Positions 23,472-34,855 of a stretch of DNA of 47,462 nucleotides are shown here, piece by piece (within the stretch, counting starts at the first letter, position 1; the number at the start of each line of letters is the position of its first letter). Under the pieces are notes generated by a model. The model ran no database searches and was not told the DNA's origin. It saw nothing but the letters and a program-made list of their open reading frames with translations. This DNA comes from Cercozoa sp. M6MM (Eukaryota > Endomyxa: Ascetosporea), in the NCBI GenBank assembly GCA_040357565.1, contig JBDODJ010000082.1, one strand, 5' to 3'. Made by a program: the position numbers and the translations under genes.

Positions 23472-25203
23472 CTACCGTTTTACGTCGTTTTCGCTCAGGC
23501 TAAAGCAATAAAACTTACTCTCATCAGTCAGCTGCAAGTGGGTGTCGTTTACAAGCGGGGATGACAGTTTTACCTCAATACTGTTCAGAGCGTCTTCAAT
23601 GACTTTCTTGAGTCCATCGTCAGCAGCAGAAGCAACCGAAAGCAGCAAGGGTTTGTTTAGTGTGATCAAAGCTTCGTCTTCTTCATTTTCGAGCAACTCA
23701 CAAGGCGAAGTGTTCTGTTCATACAACAGTTTTCTCATATATACAACACATAATATATAGGCATCGGTTGAAGGGTACTTCTTCGTCCAAGGTGAGCGCA
23801 AAGCGACTTTGAAACTGCAACACTGGTTTGAGCACGTACTGCAGCGTTCTGCGCACTGCCTGTTCTGTCTCCTTCTGCAACGAGGGTTCTTGCAACGCGT
23901 TGTCGCACGCTTTGATAAAATGCACGACGAAAGCGGCGTTGTGGCGCGACACTTCGAGCAGCACTTCAAGGTCCAAGAGCAAGCACACGCCGATCATCTC
24001 GTCGCGAGGAAGCGTTCGGAACTGAACTGTTTTCGCTTCTTTGTTCACCTCGAGGCCGAACAAGTAGTGGTACTACAGGCAGTTATACTCAAAGGTGCTA
24101 GAGTTAGTGCCGATTCTAATTGGCTGTACCAACTGAGCGACTCGCAATTTCGTCTGCAGATTCGCAATTTCGTCAAAGGCGTCTGCATCGTAGAGAAACT
24201 CGCCAAAGTGTTTCGTTAAATGATAGGCCAGCGAGAAGGACAGTCGGGCGAAAGCAGAGTCCCAGGATTTAAGGCACAGGCCGTAGAACTCCTTTCCTTG
24301 CAACAATCGGTCGAGAAACGCCGTCCAGTCGATCTTCTCGGGTGACTTGTGCATGTCGGCGATCATTAGACGGAAGTTCTCGCATTCGGGGGGAAACTGC
24401 ACTTCCTGCAGACTGCAACGAGCGAGAGCATCGACAAAGCCTTGAATCAAGTCGTCCGACGCGATGTCCTCGCCGAGGTAGGTGTTCATTCCGAGCACCC
24501 AGATGTAGACACGAGCATCGGCAGGTAGTTTACACCAAGACGTTGCCAGAGCAGTCGAATTGTCCTTGGCAATGATTGCGTCTCCTAAAGTTCAAACTGA
24601 GGCATTGTGTTCATTGACATGGTCATAAAGATCTCGTACTGTCCAGGTCCGAGTATGTGTACAGCACAGAGTATGTCGCGAGCTGCGGCAACACTTTATT
24701 GCCGAAGTGCTGATGCGCGATACGTACTTCACGAGGTACAATCGGCAGAGCTTCGAGAATGAGGTGCGAGACGTGCATCGACACACCGTGGCCTGTGTGC
24801 CAAAATCTAAATTAAACTTACTGAAAGCAAAAGCAAAAAACTAAACTGAACCCGCAATCTCCCGTAGCTTTTCGAAGCAGCCGATGTAGATCAACATATC
24901 ACAGTGATCGTACAGTTTGACCCCTTCCAAAGGCTGTGATTGCACAAAGCTTTCGATGTCAACTCGAAGCAGATCCCGCACTTCGTAGTCAAGAAAATCG
25001 GTCGGATTCGCTTCGGGGTCGATTTCACCTGCGGCCACAAAAGCGTCGCGCGCACAGTCAAAAGCAGCCGTGATGTTCTCACTTTCCGCAGTTTCTTCGC
25101 TTTGATTTCGATCGCGATACTTGACGAGACACTTTCGCATGAAGGCAGAGACCACCTCAAGCACCTTCAATCGTTCATTTCGAGAAGTGTCTTGACAAGA
25201 CAT
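23472..25203 (-). CDS. Tandem orphan family, member B
   Basis: The middle paralogue starts at ATG 25201-25203 (MSCQDTSRNERLKVLEV). Exon 1 (24852-25203) holds the N-terminal helix (VVSAFMRKCLVKYRDR), an acidic variable loop and HCDMLIYIGCFEKLREIAG, ending in phase 1. Exon 2 reads SMHVSHLILEALPIVPREVR and AHQHFGNKVLPQL and ends in phase 1 after DLD. Exon 3 reads SWCKLPADARVYIWVLGMNT and QEVQFPPECENFRLMIADM. Exon 4 reads YLFGLEVNKEAKTVQFRTLP and DEMIGVCLLLDLEVLLEVSR. The C-terminal part has SPCELLENEEDEALITLNK and FYCFSLSENDVKR before the stop. Every block has a clear match in A and C, and intron phases agree. The function is unknown. Confidence 0.8.
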
Positions 25204-25703
25204 GATCACTGGCAGTTTTAATTTGCAACAGACCGCAGCAAACCCCAGCTTGATTATCTAAACAGATCTCACGAATCCACAGTCTATATGCACACTTACA
25301 CTTACAGACTGGGCAGCGGCTTCATAACTTAAATTTTATCAGTTTGTTCAGTTTAGCTGAAACTATCCCAGCACTCCGAGTTGCTAGTCTGCAGTGGGCG
25401 TTCGTCGTAAAACAACTGGGCTATAATGTACAAAGATTCTCTGATCCTACTCGATTCTTCCGTCGGCATATTCAGTTGACTCAACAGTCAGTCGTATTAT
25501 CTTCCTACCTATTGATGCAGTCGATTGAGTCGAGTATTTTTAAATTGTCAAGCATCGTATATTGCAGGAAAATGTACAGTTGCATCGATTCCGTTGTTAA
25601 CTTTGCGACGCTTGGCTTCGGGCTGTAACAATACGCACAACGAGCATATACAATAGCGCGGTGCTATCCGCTGCCATTCAGCATCACTGAAAAAATTTAA
25701 ATT
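25204..25703. other. Gap between B and A, with relict C-terminal coding of A
   Basis: At about 25570-25640 (minus) the frame reads AYCYSPKPSVAKL, matching the conserved tail of member C (FCSLSPNAAKL). It lies beyond the stop codon of member A and is separated from it by in-frame stops. The rest shows no gene. Confidence 0.55.
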
Positions 25704-27447
25704 TAGTGCACCCCAAACTCTTCGATAGTGTCTTTGATAAGTTGCGCAAGACCGAAGCTCTCGTTCTTTTCGGCAGCCGCGGCAACGTTTTGTAGCACTG
25801 CCGTATTAAAGCTCACCAAACGCTCACCTTCTTCGGCAATCTCACAAGGCGATGTACTCTACAGAATATTCACCGGAAATACAGCACAAAGGCGATGTAC
25901 TGTATTGTGAGGTTAACAGGGTAAAAGGGGAAGGGTGGGAGTAAGGGGAGTGTAAAAGAGAGGGGGAGTAAGGGGAGTAGGGATAAGTGGTAAGTATTTA
26001 CTGTAGGGTCTGTGAAAAAGAGGTATCGAGTTTGATCGTCCGTCATTGCTCCAAACATTAACTGAAGAACACGACGTATCGCGAAAGCTGTACCTGCTTC
26101 AAGCTCTGGGAGCTGCAAAGCATGCACGCACGCTTTGGTGAAATCCACCGCGAACCCTGCGTTGTAAGGCGACAAATCGAGGAAAACCTCGATGTATTTA
26201 AAAATAGGAATGCCGATAATGTCCTCGCTTGATGGCAGCACCCGAAATCGCACGACTTTCGTGTCATCGTTGGTTTCGAGACCAAACAAGTGATAATACT
26301 GCAACAAATCAGTTTGGAATTTACTGTTGAATGAAACAAGCAATGCCACTGCTTATATTACCAAATCCATCAAACGAGCTTTCACAACGTCGCTCACTTC
26401 TCTCTCGTAAGCCAGCATGTCATCGAGAAGGGTGTTAAAGCGTCTCAACACATGAAAGGCAGCACCAAGATAAATGTGCGAGAAGGAGTCCGTCGCGTCT
26501 CGAAAGCACACGGCATCGAACTCATCACTGTCCGCAAGGTCGGTGAGTAGCTCTCGCCAGTTGAGGTCGAACAGATCTCCCAAGGCACCGTGCATGTGTA
26601 AAATGACAGCTCGTAAGTCAGCGAGATCGTCGGGAAACGATACTTCCAGCAAATTTCGTTTTGTGAGTCGAATTGCATCACAAAAGCCTCGAATCAGTTC
26701 GTGTGAAAGCACGTCGTCTCCTCGATAGGCGTACATTGTGAGGATCCACAGCAAAACTCGAACTTCAGCGGACAGTTGACACCAAGACTGAGCTAAATCG
26801 TTTGTTGCAGTTGTATCTACGACAGCGGAACCTACTCAAACAATCGGCTTCAAACGGGAAGGCGCAAGCATCCTGAATGAGTGCAACTTACGATCAAAAT
26901 TCGACAATGTGGACGCAATGGCAAAACTGTGTAAATGCGGCAACACATGCTCGCGGAAGTGCTTGTGCGAAACGCCGACAACGAGTGGTACACTCTGTAG
27001 TGCCGTCAAGAGAAGGTGCGACACGTATGTCGAGATTTCGTACCCTGAACGTAAGCCCAGGTCAAAGCTGTATGTACTGTATCTATTGACCTAGTGTGAA
27101 AGGTATTTACCACAAATCTCACGTAGCTTCTTTGCACAGCCAATGTATATCAGCACATCGCAGTGACGCAACAGTTGGCTTTGATGTGTTTGCACAAAGT
27201 TCGCGATGCTTTCGCGAAAGAACTCATGGATCTCGGACTCAACAAAATCAATCGAACTCGCATTGGATTCCTTTCTTTCAGCCTCAACAAACACATCGCT
27301 GAGAGACGTCTCAACACTCTCTTCGCTTTCTCCACTGCTCTCGCTTTTATTTTCCTTATGATACTCCATGAGACAAGCGTACATGAAGTCGAACAGAGCG
27401 TCAAGAAGGTCTCGCCGCTCTTTTCGAGTTTGCTCAATTGAAGACAT
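25704..27447 (-). CDS. Tandem orphan family, member A, C-terminally shortened
   Basis: The first paralogue in transcription order starts at ATG 27445-27447. Exon 1 (27111-27447) has RRDLLDALFDFMYACLMEYH, an acidic Ser-rich loop and HCDVLIYIGCAKKLREICG, ending in phase 1. Exon 2 has STYVSHLLLTALQSVPLVVG and SHKHFREHVLPHL, ending in phase 1. Exon 3 has SWCQLSAEVRVLLWILTMYA and LEVSFPDDLADLRAVILHM. Exon 4 has LLQYYHLFGLETNDDTKVV and RVLPSSEDIIGIPIF. The last exon has SPCEIAEEGERLVSFNTAVL and stops after EEFGVH, about 30 residues short of the equivalent end of B and C. The intron at about 25905-26005 carries C-rich TTACTCCCC tracts on the sense strand. Confidence 0.78.
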
Positions 27448-28128
27448 TCGGGAACTGAAAAAGCTGACTGACAAAAACGCCCTCAACTGCCAGGCTTAAG
27501 CTCCAAAACACACTCCAAGGCCAGTCAATATTGTTCAAAGCTTCGTTAGTAGCCGGGCTTACGGTTTTCGGTAAAAACAAAGACCGAAAACGCTGCTGCC
27601 TCGCAGTCACACTCTGTAAGTCACTCACCTTGGGATTGATCCAATGAATGACCCAGTTTTCAGTCGGTCAATCTTGCCTGTATTGTAGGTCAGTCAACAA
27701 AGCGAGTTCGTAGCATGGTCTGTAGAAGAGCACAGTACAGTACAGTACAGTGCTTTAATTATTGACCTACCCCTAGCTCATTTTAAAGGCCTTTAATTTT
27801 GATTTCGCAGCTTGAGAACGGAAGGTCAACTTCCAAGCTACTTAGGTGACTCAAGTCACTAAACTGCTTTGTAACAGTAATCTTAGTGTACTATGATCAG
27901 GTACGTACGCACATGTATATATTCGCACGACCTAAGATAAATTTACTGCGCACTGGAGTGCAGAGGGTGGTGTATAAATACACCGGACGGGCCCGAGAGA
28001 AACGGGCAGAAGAGCCAGTTGCACCAGTAGGATAGTACCGTACGGTAGCACCTGGCTGGGGACACGAGCGAACGTTGATCGAACGTTCTCGTGTGTGACC
28101 ATGTTGATGTGAGTGTGTGTGAACTCCA
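27448..28128. other. Intergenic region upstream of family member A
   Basis: This 681-bp gap holds the promoter of member A. It contains a short ACAGT repeat (about 27731-27751) and AT-rich stretches. No gene was identified. Confidence 0.45.
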
Positions 28129-28596
28129 TCAGCGACGCCAGCGGCGGAAGGAGCGACGAGCCTCCAGTGCACACGGCTGCGCACTGCTCGAGCGCACAGC
28201 AATGGCACGTCGCAGCTGCAGCTCCAGGTAGCGACGGAAGGCGCGACGCGCACAGCAGGCTACGCGGAAGGCAGCGGCACGTCGCTCGAGTTCCTGCAGA
28301 CGCGCCAGTCGGCGTCTGGCCTGGCAGGCAGCCTCGGCGGCCACCTGACGCATCTGCTGCCGCAGCAGCTGTCGGCGACACCAGCACTCGCGGAATGAAG
28401 TCGAACCTCGCTGCTGCTGACGCTGCTGCTGCTGCCGCAGACACTCCAGCGCAGCAGAGTCACTCTCCAGCAGACGCATCAGGCGGAGCTCTTGCGGCGA
28501 GGCACGTGCCGTACTTGCAGGCGTCGCGTGCTGCTGCAGGGGCGACTCGGTGTTGTCGGGCACCCGCAGGCACCCGAGGAAGGCGCTCAGGATTGT
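28129..28596 (-). CDS. Arg/Gln-rich helical protein, last exon only
   Basis: A 468-nt in-phase exon runs from a good acceptor (GGTGGTGCAG) at 28597 to a TGA at 28129-28131. It encodes ILSAFLGCLRVPDN, a Pro/Ala linker, a polyglutamine/arginine helix (LRQQQQRQQQRG) and a long basic helix (RRRLARLQELERRAAAF, FRRYLELQLRRAIAV) that recalls IQ-type or coiled-coil helices. The exon is GC-rich and full of CAG-type codons. The 5' exons could not be placed with confidence in 28600-29800, so the gene is partial. The function is unknown. Confidence 0.55.
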   Translation of the reverse strand, partial: TILSAFLGCLRVPDNTESPLQQHATPASTARASPQELRLMRLLESDSAALECLRQQQQRQQQRGSTSFRECWCRRQLLRQQMRQVAAEAACQARRRLARLQELERRAAAFRVACCARRAFRRYLELQLRRAIAVRSSSAQPCALEARRSFRRWRR

Positions 28597-29803
28597 CTGC
28601 ACCACCCACACACACACACACACAGCAGTGTGAAACGGTAATCACAAAGACAGACAATACAAACTAAAACAAAGACAAAATCACAAAGACAGAAACACAA
28701 AAAACAAAGACAAAAAAACACAAAACAACACAAAGTGAGAGGGCAGTTCCCAGGCATCCCCAACACCAGGTGCATGCAGAAACCCAACATACGGCAACAC
28801 GCAGCGACATACGAGCACTGAGCACATTGTGTACCATTCCCGATCACGCCAAAATCAGTCTCTTAGTGCTCAAAGCACTCTCAATCTTTGCGTAGTAGTC
28901 GTTGCGCTACAAATCTATGTCCAAAACAGTGTGTGGTGAGAGACGCAGCGTGCTTCTTTGTTCGAACCACGTGCCACGCACTCAATGTGGCTACAACATC
29001 AAACTGCGAAGATTCGGCAGGCCAGCGTGTGTCAGCATGGTATAACACCGCTAGTGGCACCCTCGACGCACCCCACCCCACACGAAACGCACAGAGCCAG
29101 GGCCAAAGCAACGAGAGTGCACAGATTAGATGTGGGACCTGTGCAGCGCGCACTCCAAACTGCACAAACCCCACGGCACACCTCGCGGCGAGCTCTCGGC
29201 ACGCAACACAAAGCAAGTTTTGCAAAAAATCACGCGCGCAGCGTTTCTCCCCACGAGAGTGACTAGTGACCCTTTTGTGAGTGGTAGACACGTGCAAGCA
29301 TTGTCTCACACAATCTAAACCTGCCAAAACATCTAACTGTTTGACAACCAGCACGCTGTGCATTGGTGCCAACATGCGCGCTCCAGGTTTGGCCTCCACT
29401 TTTTGTGGGACAGCATGATCGCAAGAATGAAGGGCGAGACGGCGTTAAAGCAACGGCAAAGAGGTTCGATCGCGAGTTTGGCTCGAGCTCGAGTCTAGTA
29501 TTGCTGGTGCGACATCGTCCACCTTCCGCTCTCTGCATTGAATTCAATTGTATACGCGATCCGGCGCTGTTATTTAGTTGCAGTAAAACAGCAGGTGGCC
29601 CTAGCAGTTATGATCGGATAGTTTACTTACTTCCAGCCTACTACAGCAACCCCCATTGAGGAACTTCAGGTTCGTCGCTAAAATAAATCAAAAAGTACGT
29701 TAACGTTCACGACTCGCGCGGCGACGGGACAACCAAACGAAGGCAAAGAACTCCCGCTAGACCCGACTCTTTACCGAAACGAATGGCGGCAAGCCCAAAT
29801 GAG
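28597..29803. other. Unresolved region
   Basis: This region probably contains the intron(s) and 5' exon(s) of the Arg/Gln-rich gene and the 3' flank of the CDCA7-like gene. A 172-codon minus-strand frame (28881-29399) has no ATG in a sensible place and reads as non-protein-like, so I do not call it. Confidence 0.4.
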
Positions 29804-32800
29804 TTAGCCGCGGTGCGGCAGCGTCGGCGGCGGCGGTACCTGCAGCATCGGCGGCGGCATCGGCATGGACTGCGGGACCACGCCTACGCACACACATACA
29901 TAGTGTTACACCCACGTGTATGGGCAGCAAAGTCGGGGCGGGGGGTACCAACGACAACAGTGGGTGCAGTTGTCACTGTCGTTGGTGCTGTTGGTGCAGA
30001 CACCACGACCGACGGTGCCGCAGTCGCTCGTGTCACCGTCACTGCAGAGGGTGCCAGTCCCTCCTCCTCAGAGGCACCGGCGGCACCCTCGTTCGTCAGC
30101 AGCTGCTGCAGCACGAAGCGGCGTTGCGCGGCACGTCGCGGTCGGCGTGTGCGCTGCGGCACTTCTGCAACAACAGAGGGAGGGTAAGACAAACACAAAG
30201 GGCAGGAAGGGTAGGTAGGCGGCAGGGAGGCACCTTCAGGCGGCACCTGACGCCGCTTCGATGGAGGTCGCTCCAGCACACTGCGTGCGCGTGCTCGCTT
30301 GCCTGTCCACCAGACATACTTACAGAAGGAACACACAGACGAGGGGCATACCAGCCGGTGCATTCGCCTGTGTCTACATGGCCAGGATATAATCTACAAA
30401 GAAAGTTGCTTATCTGTAGGGGAAGGTACCTGCACATACTGGTGTCTCCGCGTGCCTGACCTCTGAGCGTACTGTTGTTGTTGTCGCAGGTGCTGCTGCT
30501 GTAGTTGATGATGTTGCTGGTGTTGCTGGTGCTGGTGCTGGTGGTGCTGCTGCAGCAGCAGGTGCTCCTCCACGTCGCTGTCGCTGTCGAACGCCTCGCT
30601 GCGTCGTCGCCGACTGCGCGCCTTCTTGCGCTTCGTCTGCCCGCCTCGCCGACGGTGCGCATCAGCTCGTGCGTGTCCATGTTGGCTACATCAAATTAAG
30701 AACACATCGTACAGTACACGTATGGTAAATATGGACACACAGCGAGAGCCAGTACCGCACGCGCTTACAGGCGGCACATACGCAGACGCCAATGCAGGCA
30801 GGACTGCGGGGGAGGGGGGACCATAGGAAGTAGACCGGGGGGGGGGGGTACACAGAATGGTCTACCACAGGTAGGGCGCAATCCCGCCGAGTGCGGACAT
30901 GCGCGCGAACCTGTCCAACACATACACCAGTCGTCCAGTCCAGCAGCCCAGCCCAGTCCAGTCCAGTCCAGTCCGGTCCAGTCCAGTCCAGTCCATCCCA
31001 ACCCAATCCCATCCCAACAGTAAGAAATAAAACGTGGTGAGGGGATACCGCGTGGTCTGGTAGAACTTGGCCAGACACGGCCGACAGTACTTCTTCTTGC
31101 ACATGCGCGGCTTGGCCTTGTCGTCGTCCTTCTGCGGGCAGGCAGGGGCAGGGCCAGAGGGTAGGGTGGGCGACAAAGGAGCGGAGGTAAAGGGTAGGGG
31201 TAAGAGGGTAGGGGTAAGAGGGTAGGGTGTAAGAGGGTAGAGGGTAAGAGGGTAGGGGGTAAGAGGGTAGAGAGGGGTGGGAGCAAAGGAAGTGCTACGC
31301 CGTTGGTAGCAGCAGCGGCCTCCTTGTCAAAGAGCGCATGCAGGTCACATGTCAGTCGGCAGAAGATCACGGCGTCGGCACGGTGGCGTTTCTTGCACTA
31401 CAGAGGGATGGATCAACCATCAGGACACATGCACACCAGTCACACACGGTGCTACTTGGTGGCACGACAGGCCCGTGCCCATGGCGAGTGGCGCTTCCGA
31501 ACCATCGGCCAGCTGCGCCGTCATGACGCCGTTGCTGCTGCCGTGCATGCCTAGAGGGGGGGGGGGTATAATTGGATGTGCATAGGTACAGGTGCACAGA
31601 AGGAATCGAAGTACCCTGCTGGTGCACACGTGCCAGCGTACGACGCGACGATGACGCTCCGGCCGGCCGAAACGGCCGCAGCTTGGCATTGACTCTGTGG
31701 GAAGGTAGGGTAGAGAGGGTACAGGGTGGGGTACAGGGTAGGCTAGGGTAGAGAGGGAGGGAAAGGGCAGGATACACTCGCGTGGCCTCGTCGAGGTAGG
31801 CATTCTCGCCGAGCGACTCGACCGTGTCGCCCAACTCGCCCGAGTCGTCGTCGTTGCGCGCGTCGCTATCGCCAGTCTCGCTGTCGTCCAGGTGCTCTGG
31901 CCGACTGCGTCCGCGCTGACTGCCATTGTGCCGCCTCTTACGTGCGCTGCCTAGTGCTATGTCGTCGGCGTCTATCCAAGGGGGCACAATTACAGAGACG
32001 GTAGCATACGGGGCAGGGAGGAGACAATGTACCAGCAGAGTGTTTCGACACGCGAACACCACCATCAGCAGTCGGCAGAGAGACCTGTATACGCGCACTA
32101 ACACGACAGTTAATATGCCATTGGTGGGAGATTCTACCTTGACAGTCTTCGCGTCCAGCGGCAGCGATGGCGACGTATCGGGCGTGCGATCCGTCAGCGG
32201 CAGCGACACGCCGCCTTGCTTGCCGCCTGCAAGCCCAACAGTCACGAGTACCTTCGGAAACACAAGAACCAGGCAAGCCAGGTCAAAGGCACCTGCCACG
32301 AGTTGCAGTCGGATGGTGCCGGTGCCGTAGCCGTCGTCGCTGTCGTCGTCGCTATCGTCAGTGTCATTGACACTCGTGTGCCCGTTCGACTCGTTGCTGC
32401 AAGCACATGTGTGCGTACAATCACAAAGGTACTCGGCTACCCAGAACGAGAAGGGTACCCGGACTCGTCCGACAAGGAATGTTGCAGAAAGTCGAGCACG
32501 AGCTCGTCCTCACCTACAAAGCACTCACGTGTTGAACCACCTCGCCAGAAAATAGAAGGGAAGGCACGCTCAAGCAGGTGCAGTGCGGGCGGACACGACT
32601 CTGCCCGACGCAGGGGCGGTAGTTGCGACGACAGCAACGTCAAATCGTCCAGGTAGCTGCCCTGTGTCTGTGTCACGCACCGACAATAGCACTCGAAACA
32701 AGTAAAGCCAGGACACAGGAGAGCAAAGAATGCACCTCGTAACGGGCTGACTCCAGTGTTGGCGAGAACCTGTGCACAAAGCGAAAGATCGAAACGATCA

Positions 32801-33323
32801 AGGAGGTTTGGACCAACGATGTACTGCTCAGCAGGCGTGCAAGGCGGCACGTCGCCGTAGTTTTTGTTGTGAGGCCACTCGACAATCGTGTCATCATCAT
32901 CGTCTGCCACTGCACAACAGTAGAGCCTAGTTAGAGGAGAGACAAAGATCGCACTGAGCAGAGTACCGCCCAGCAAAGCAGACGCAGCAGCAGTTCCGTA
33001 CTGCAAGCACCCACACATACACCAACTTGGAGGCAACACCACACAGATAGTTCGATCATCGACTCACCTGTGGATTGAAGTAGTGCAAGTGCACTTGTGT
33101 CCCGTCCGCCGCCTCACTTCTGTAGCGATAAAACAAAGAGTGAACGCACATTAAACAAACAACTAATTTCAACTGTCACAAGTACCGAGTGGACAAGCGG
33201 AAGACCGGTGGCGTTTGCGAGTCACCGGCTGAGACACAGCACATCATTTGGGAAGCACAAGTCCTTAAGAAAACTCTTACAAGGCGCGCTTGCAGCCAAG
33301 TGTTGCGGAGTTAGTTGCAACAT
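29804..33323 (-). CDS. CDCA7-type 4CXXC zinc-finger protein
   Basis: A long multi-exon gene carries the split cysteine pattern of the zf-4CXXC_R1 domain. Exons give LSCHQ joined to CKKRHRADAVIFC (about 31340-31550), then MCKKKYCRPCLAKFY (about 31075-31130) and PACIGVCVCAACKR (about 30765-30805). In animals and plants this domain marks CDCA7, the partner of the HELLS/LSH remodeller in DNA-methylation maintenance. The start is ATG 33321-33323 (MLQLTPQHLAASAPCKSFLK). Exons 33226-33323 and 33068-33119 follow in phase, then YGTAAASALLG, PPCTPAEQYIVGPNLLDRF, DDLTLLSSQLPPLRR and acidic stretches (NDTDDSDDDSDDG). Downstream lie a basic cluster (GQTKRKKARSRRRRSEAF), a Gln/His tract, a Cys/His segment (CRHRRMHRLVCPSSVCSFC) and a Pro-rich end (PMPPPMLQVPPPPTLP). 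Several middle borders are approximate. Introns hold TTACCC tracts and a GTCCA pentamer repeat. Confidence 0.78.
30480..30560. repeat. Gln/His codon repeat in the CDCA7-like gene
   Basis: A trinucleotide-like GCTG/TGTTG-rich run on the plus strand encodes on the minus strand a Gln/His tract (LQQHHQHQHQQHQQHHQLQ). Such tracts vary in length between alleles. It follows a basic, possibly nuclear-localising cluster. Confidence 0.75.
30935..31000. repeat. GTCCA pentanucleotide repeat in an intron
   Basis: About ten imperfect GTCCA/GCCCA units lie in the CDCA7-like gene between the exon with MCKKKYC and the following one. The minus strand reads TGGAC repeats and yields false Trp-Thr-Gly-Leu-Asp frames. 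Confidence 0.85.
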
Positions 33324-34513
33324 GTTTGCTCGAGCCTCTGTCCTCCCCAGTCAAACACCATAAACACACAGACAACATGATGTAACAGCATACACTGGCG
33401 ACGGACGGAACAGGTAGCGTAAAGCAGCTCCTTGTCGCTCGTGCGCGCGCTAGCAGTCCCCCTGTTGTACAAAACAACATGCTTTCTTTGTAACTCACCC
33501 TTCTGGCACACAAGAGACACAAGTTCTTGCTGCACATACGTGTTGGAAAAACACACGCACAAGTTCACGTAAAACAAGTTATTTGAAGCAGAGTGGCAAC
33601 TTTACCTTTACGAAGCCCGAAAATGGCGCCGAAAGAGGGACTCAAACTTTGATTCTGACGACACTCACCTGACTTGAATCGTCAAGTGAGTTCTGATGGC
33701 CGTCTTAGTGTCACAGCGCACGCGATCAAATCAACACGCGAGACACCACACCGGGAGGCTCTAGGATCAGTGTTTCTGGGCGGCCACCACGATTTTTCGC
33801 GTTTTTTCATTGTTTATTATTGTGTGAGTCGGCGATCCGCGCGGAATCAATGGACTCGAGAACCAATGGCCGTCTGACTCGATGTTCGGTGAATTGAGAA
33901 CCGACGTTGAAACGGTTCAGCTTTAGTGTTTTGCGTGGTCATGCTACCAAAACGTTGCTCCGGCTGTCAATTGTGCTGCGCAACAGGGACTGGCTCGTGT
34001 GGTTGGCTGCTTGTTTTTGAGCGTTATAGTTTTGGCGGTGCGCCGGAGAGATTCGCAGAACCAGGTTAGCTTCATACTCGCGGACAAGAGCAATCGTTGG
34101 CGGTGCTAGGCAGTTGCAACCAAGGCCGGGCCATCAGCAACAGAATTCTGTTGCCATCGCGTGCTGCTGAGCACAAGCACAGTACCAACATACAGCAAGG
34201 CAACTGCTTTAGGCTGTTTATCTTCTTTTACTGTAGTTTTTGGTATTTTTTGCAAACGCTGGAACGGGGTGTTTTCGAGTAGAAATTGAAATTAATCAAG
34301 ATTAATTGGCACCGAAGTGTGTTCACCTCGGTTGTTACGGACTATCGCTCAAAGGAATTGTTACGGGCTAATGTGCCTCACCGTAAGCGTAGCGTCGGTA
34401 GCGACTAGAGCGCTAGCTTGATTGAAATCTTAAGGTATCGGCTATCGGTGTAAATTTATACCTGTTTCACCATGCTTGCTGTGTACGTGTTAGCACTGCA
34501 GACCGATCGGGAC
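33324..34513. other. Intergenic region, promoter side of the CDCA7-like gene
   Basis: This region of about 1.2 kb lies between a minus-strand start (33323) and a plus-strand start (34514). It should contain both promoters. The short open frames are unconvincing; no RNA gene was recognised. Confidence 0.45.
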
Positions 34514-34855
34514 ATGATGGCGCTCCGACTGCTTGTATCAGCCCTTGTGTTTAGTACAAGCTGCGTCGTTGCGCTACCATTGCGCGTGCCAACGTCAAAT
34601 GTTGCGGCTATGAAGCACCTCATTGAACTGAAGCAATCAACCTCTTGGCATGAATACGCCACGGCGAAAAAAGAGGCCGAAGACACAGCTATGCACTGGA
34701 AGTCGCAAAAAGAACTCGACGAAGCACTGGACAATGCACTGAAAAAGCTCAAGAAGCTTAAAGACGACCGATCTGATGTCGTGCAAGATCTTGTGCAGCA
34801 AGAACTCGACGAACTCGAGCGGCTTTTCTTGACGTCCCGAGTGCACTGGGTCTAA
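34514..34855 (+). CDS. Small secreted helical protein
   Basis: A single-exon frame begins with a classical signal peptide (MMALRLLVSALVFSTSCVVA, cleavage likely after VVA or VALP). The mature part of about 90 residues is a charged amphipathic helix (LDNALKKLKKLKDDRSDVV, QELDELERLFL) with no cysteines, ending RVHWV. An upstream in-frame ATG at 34472 would place 14 residues before the signal, so I prefer 34514 or 34517. No family was recognised; by form it is a small secreted or lumenal coiled-coil protein. Confidence 0.68.
   Translation: MMALRLLVSALVFSTSCVVALPLRVPTSNVAAMKHLIELKQSTSWHEYATAKKEAEDTAMHWKSQKELDEALDNALKKLKKLKDDRSDVVQDLVQQELDELERLFLTSRVHWV

Noticed and set aside
28881..29399. A 172-codon minus-strand open frame
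   Set aside because: It starts only with GTG, lacks domain-like sequence, and the opposite strand is similarly open; chance is more likely.
30862..31176. A Trp/Asp/Gly/Leu repeat protein (WTGLD type)
   Set aside because: It is the translation of the GTCCA pentanucleotide repeat in an intron of the CDCA7-like gene.
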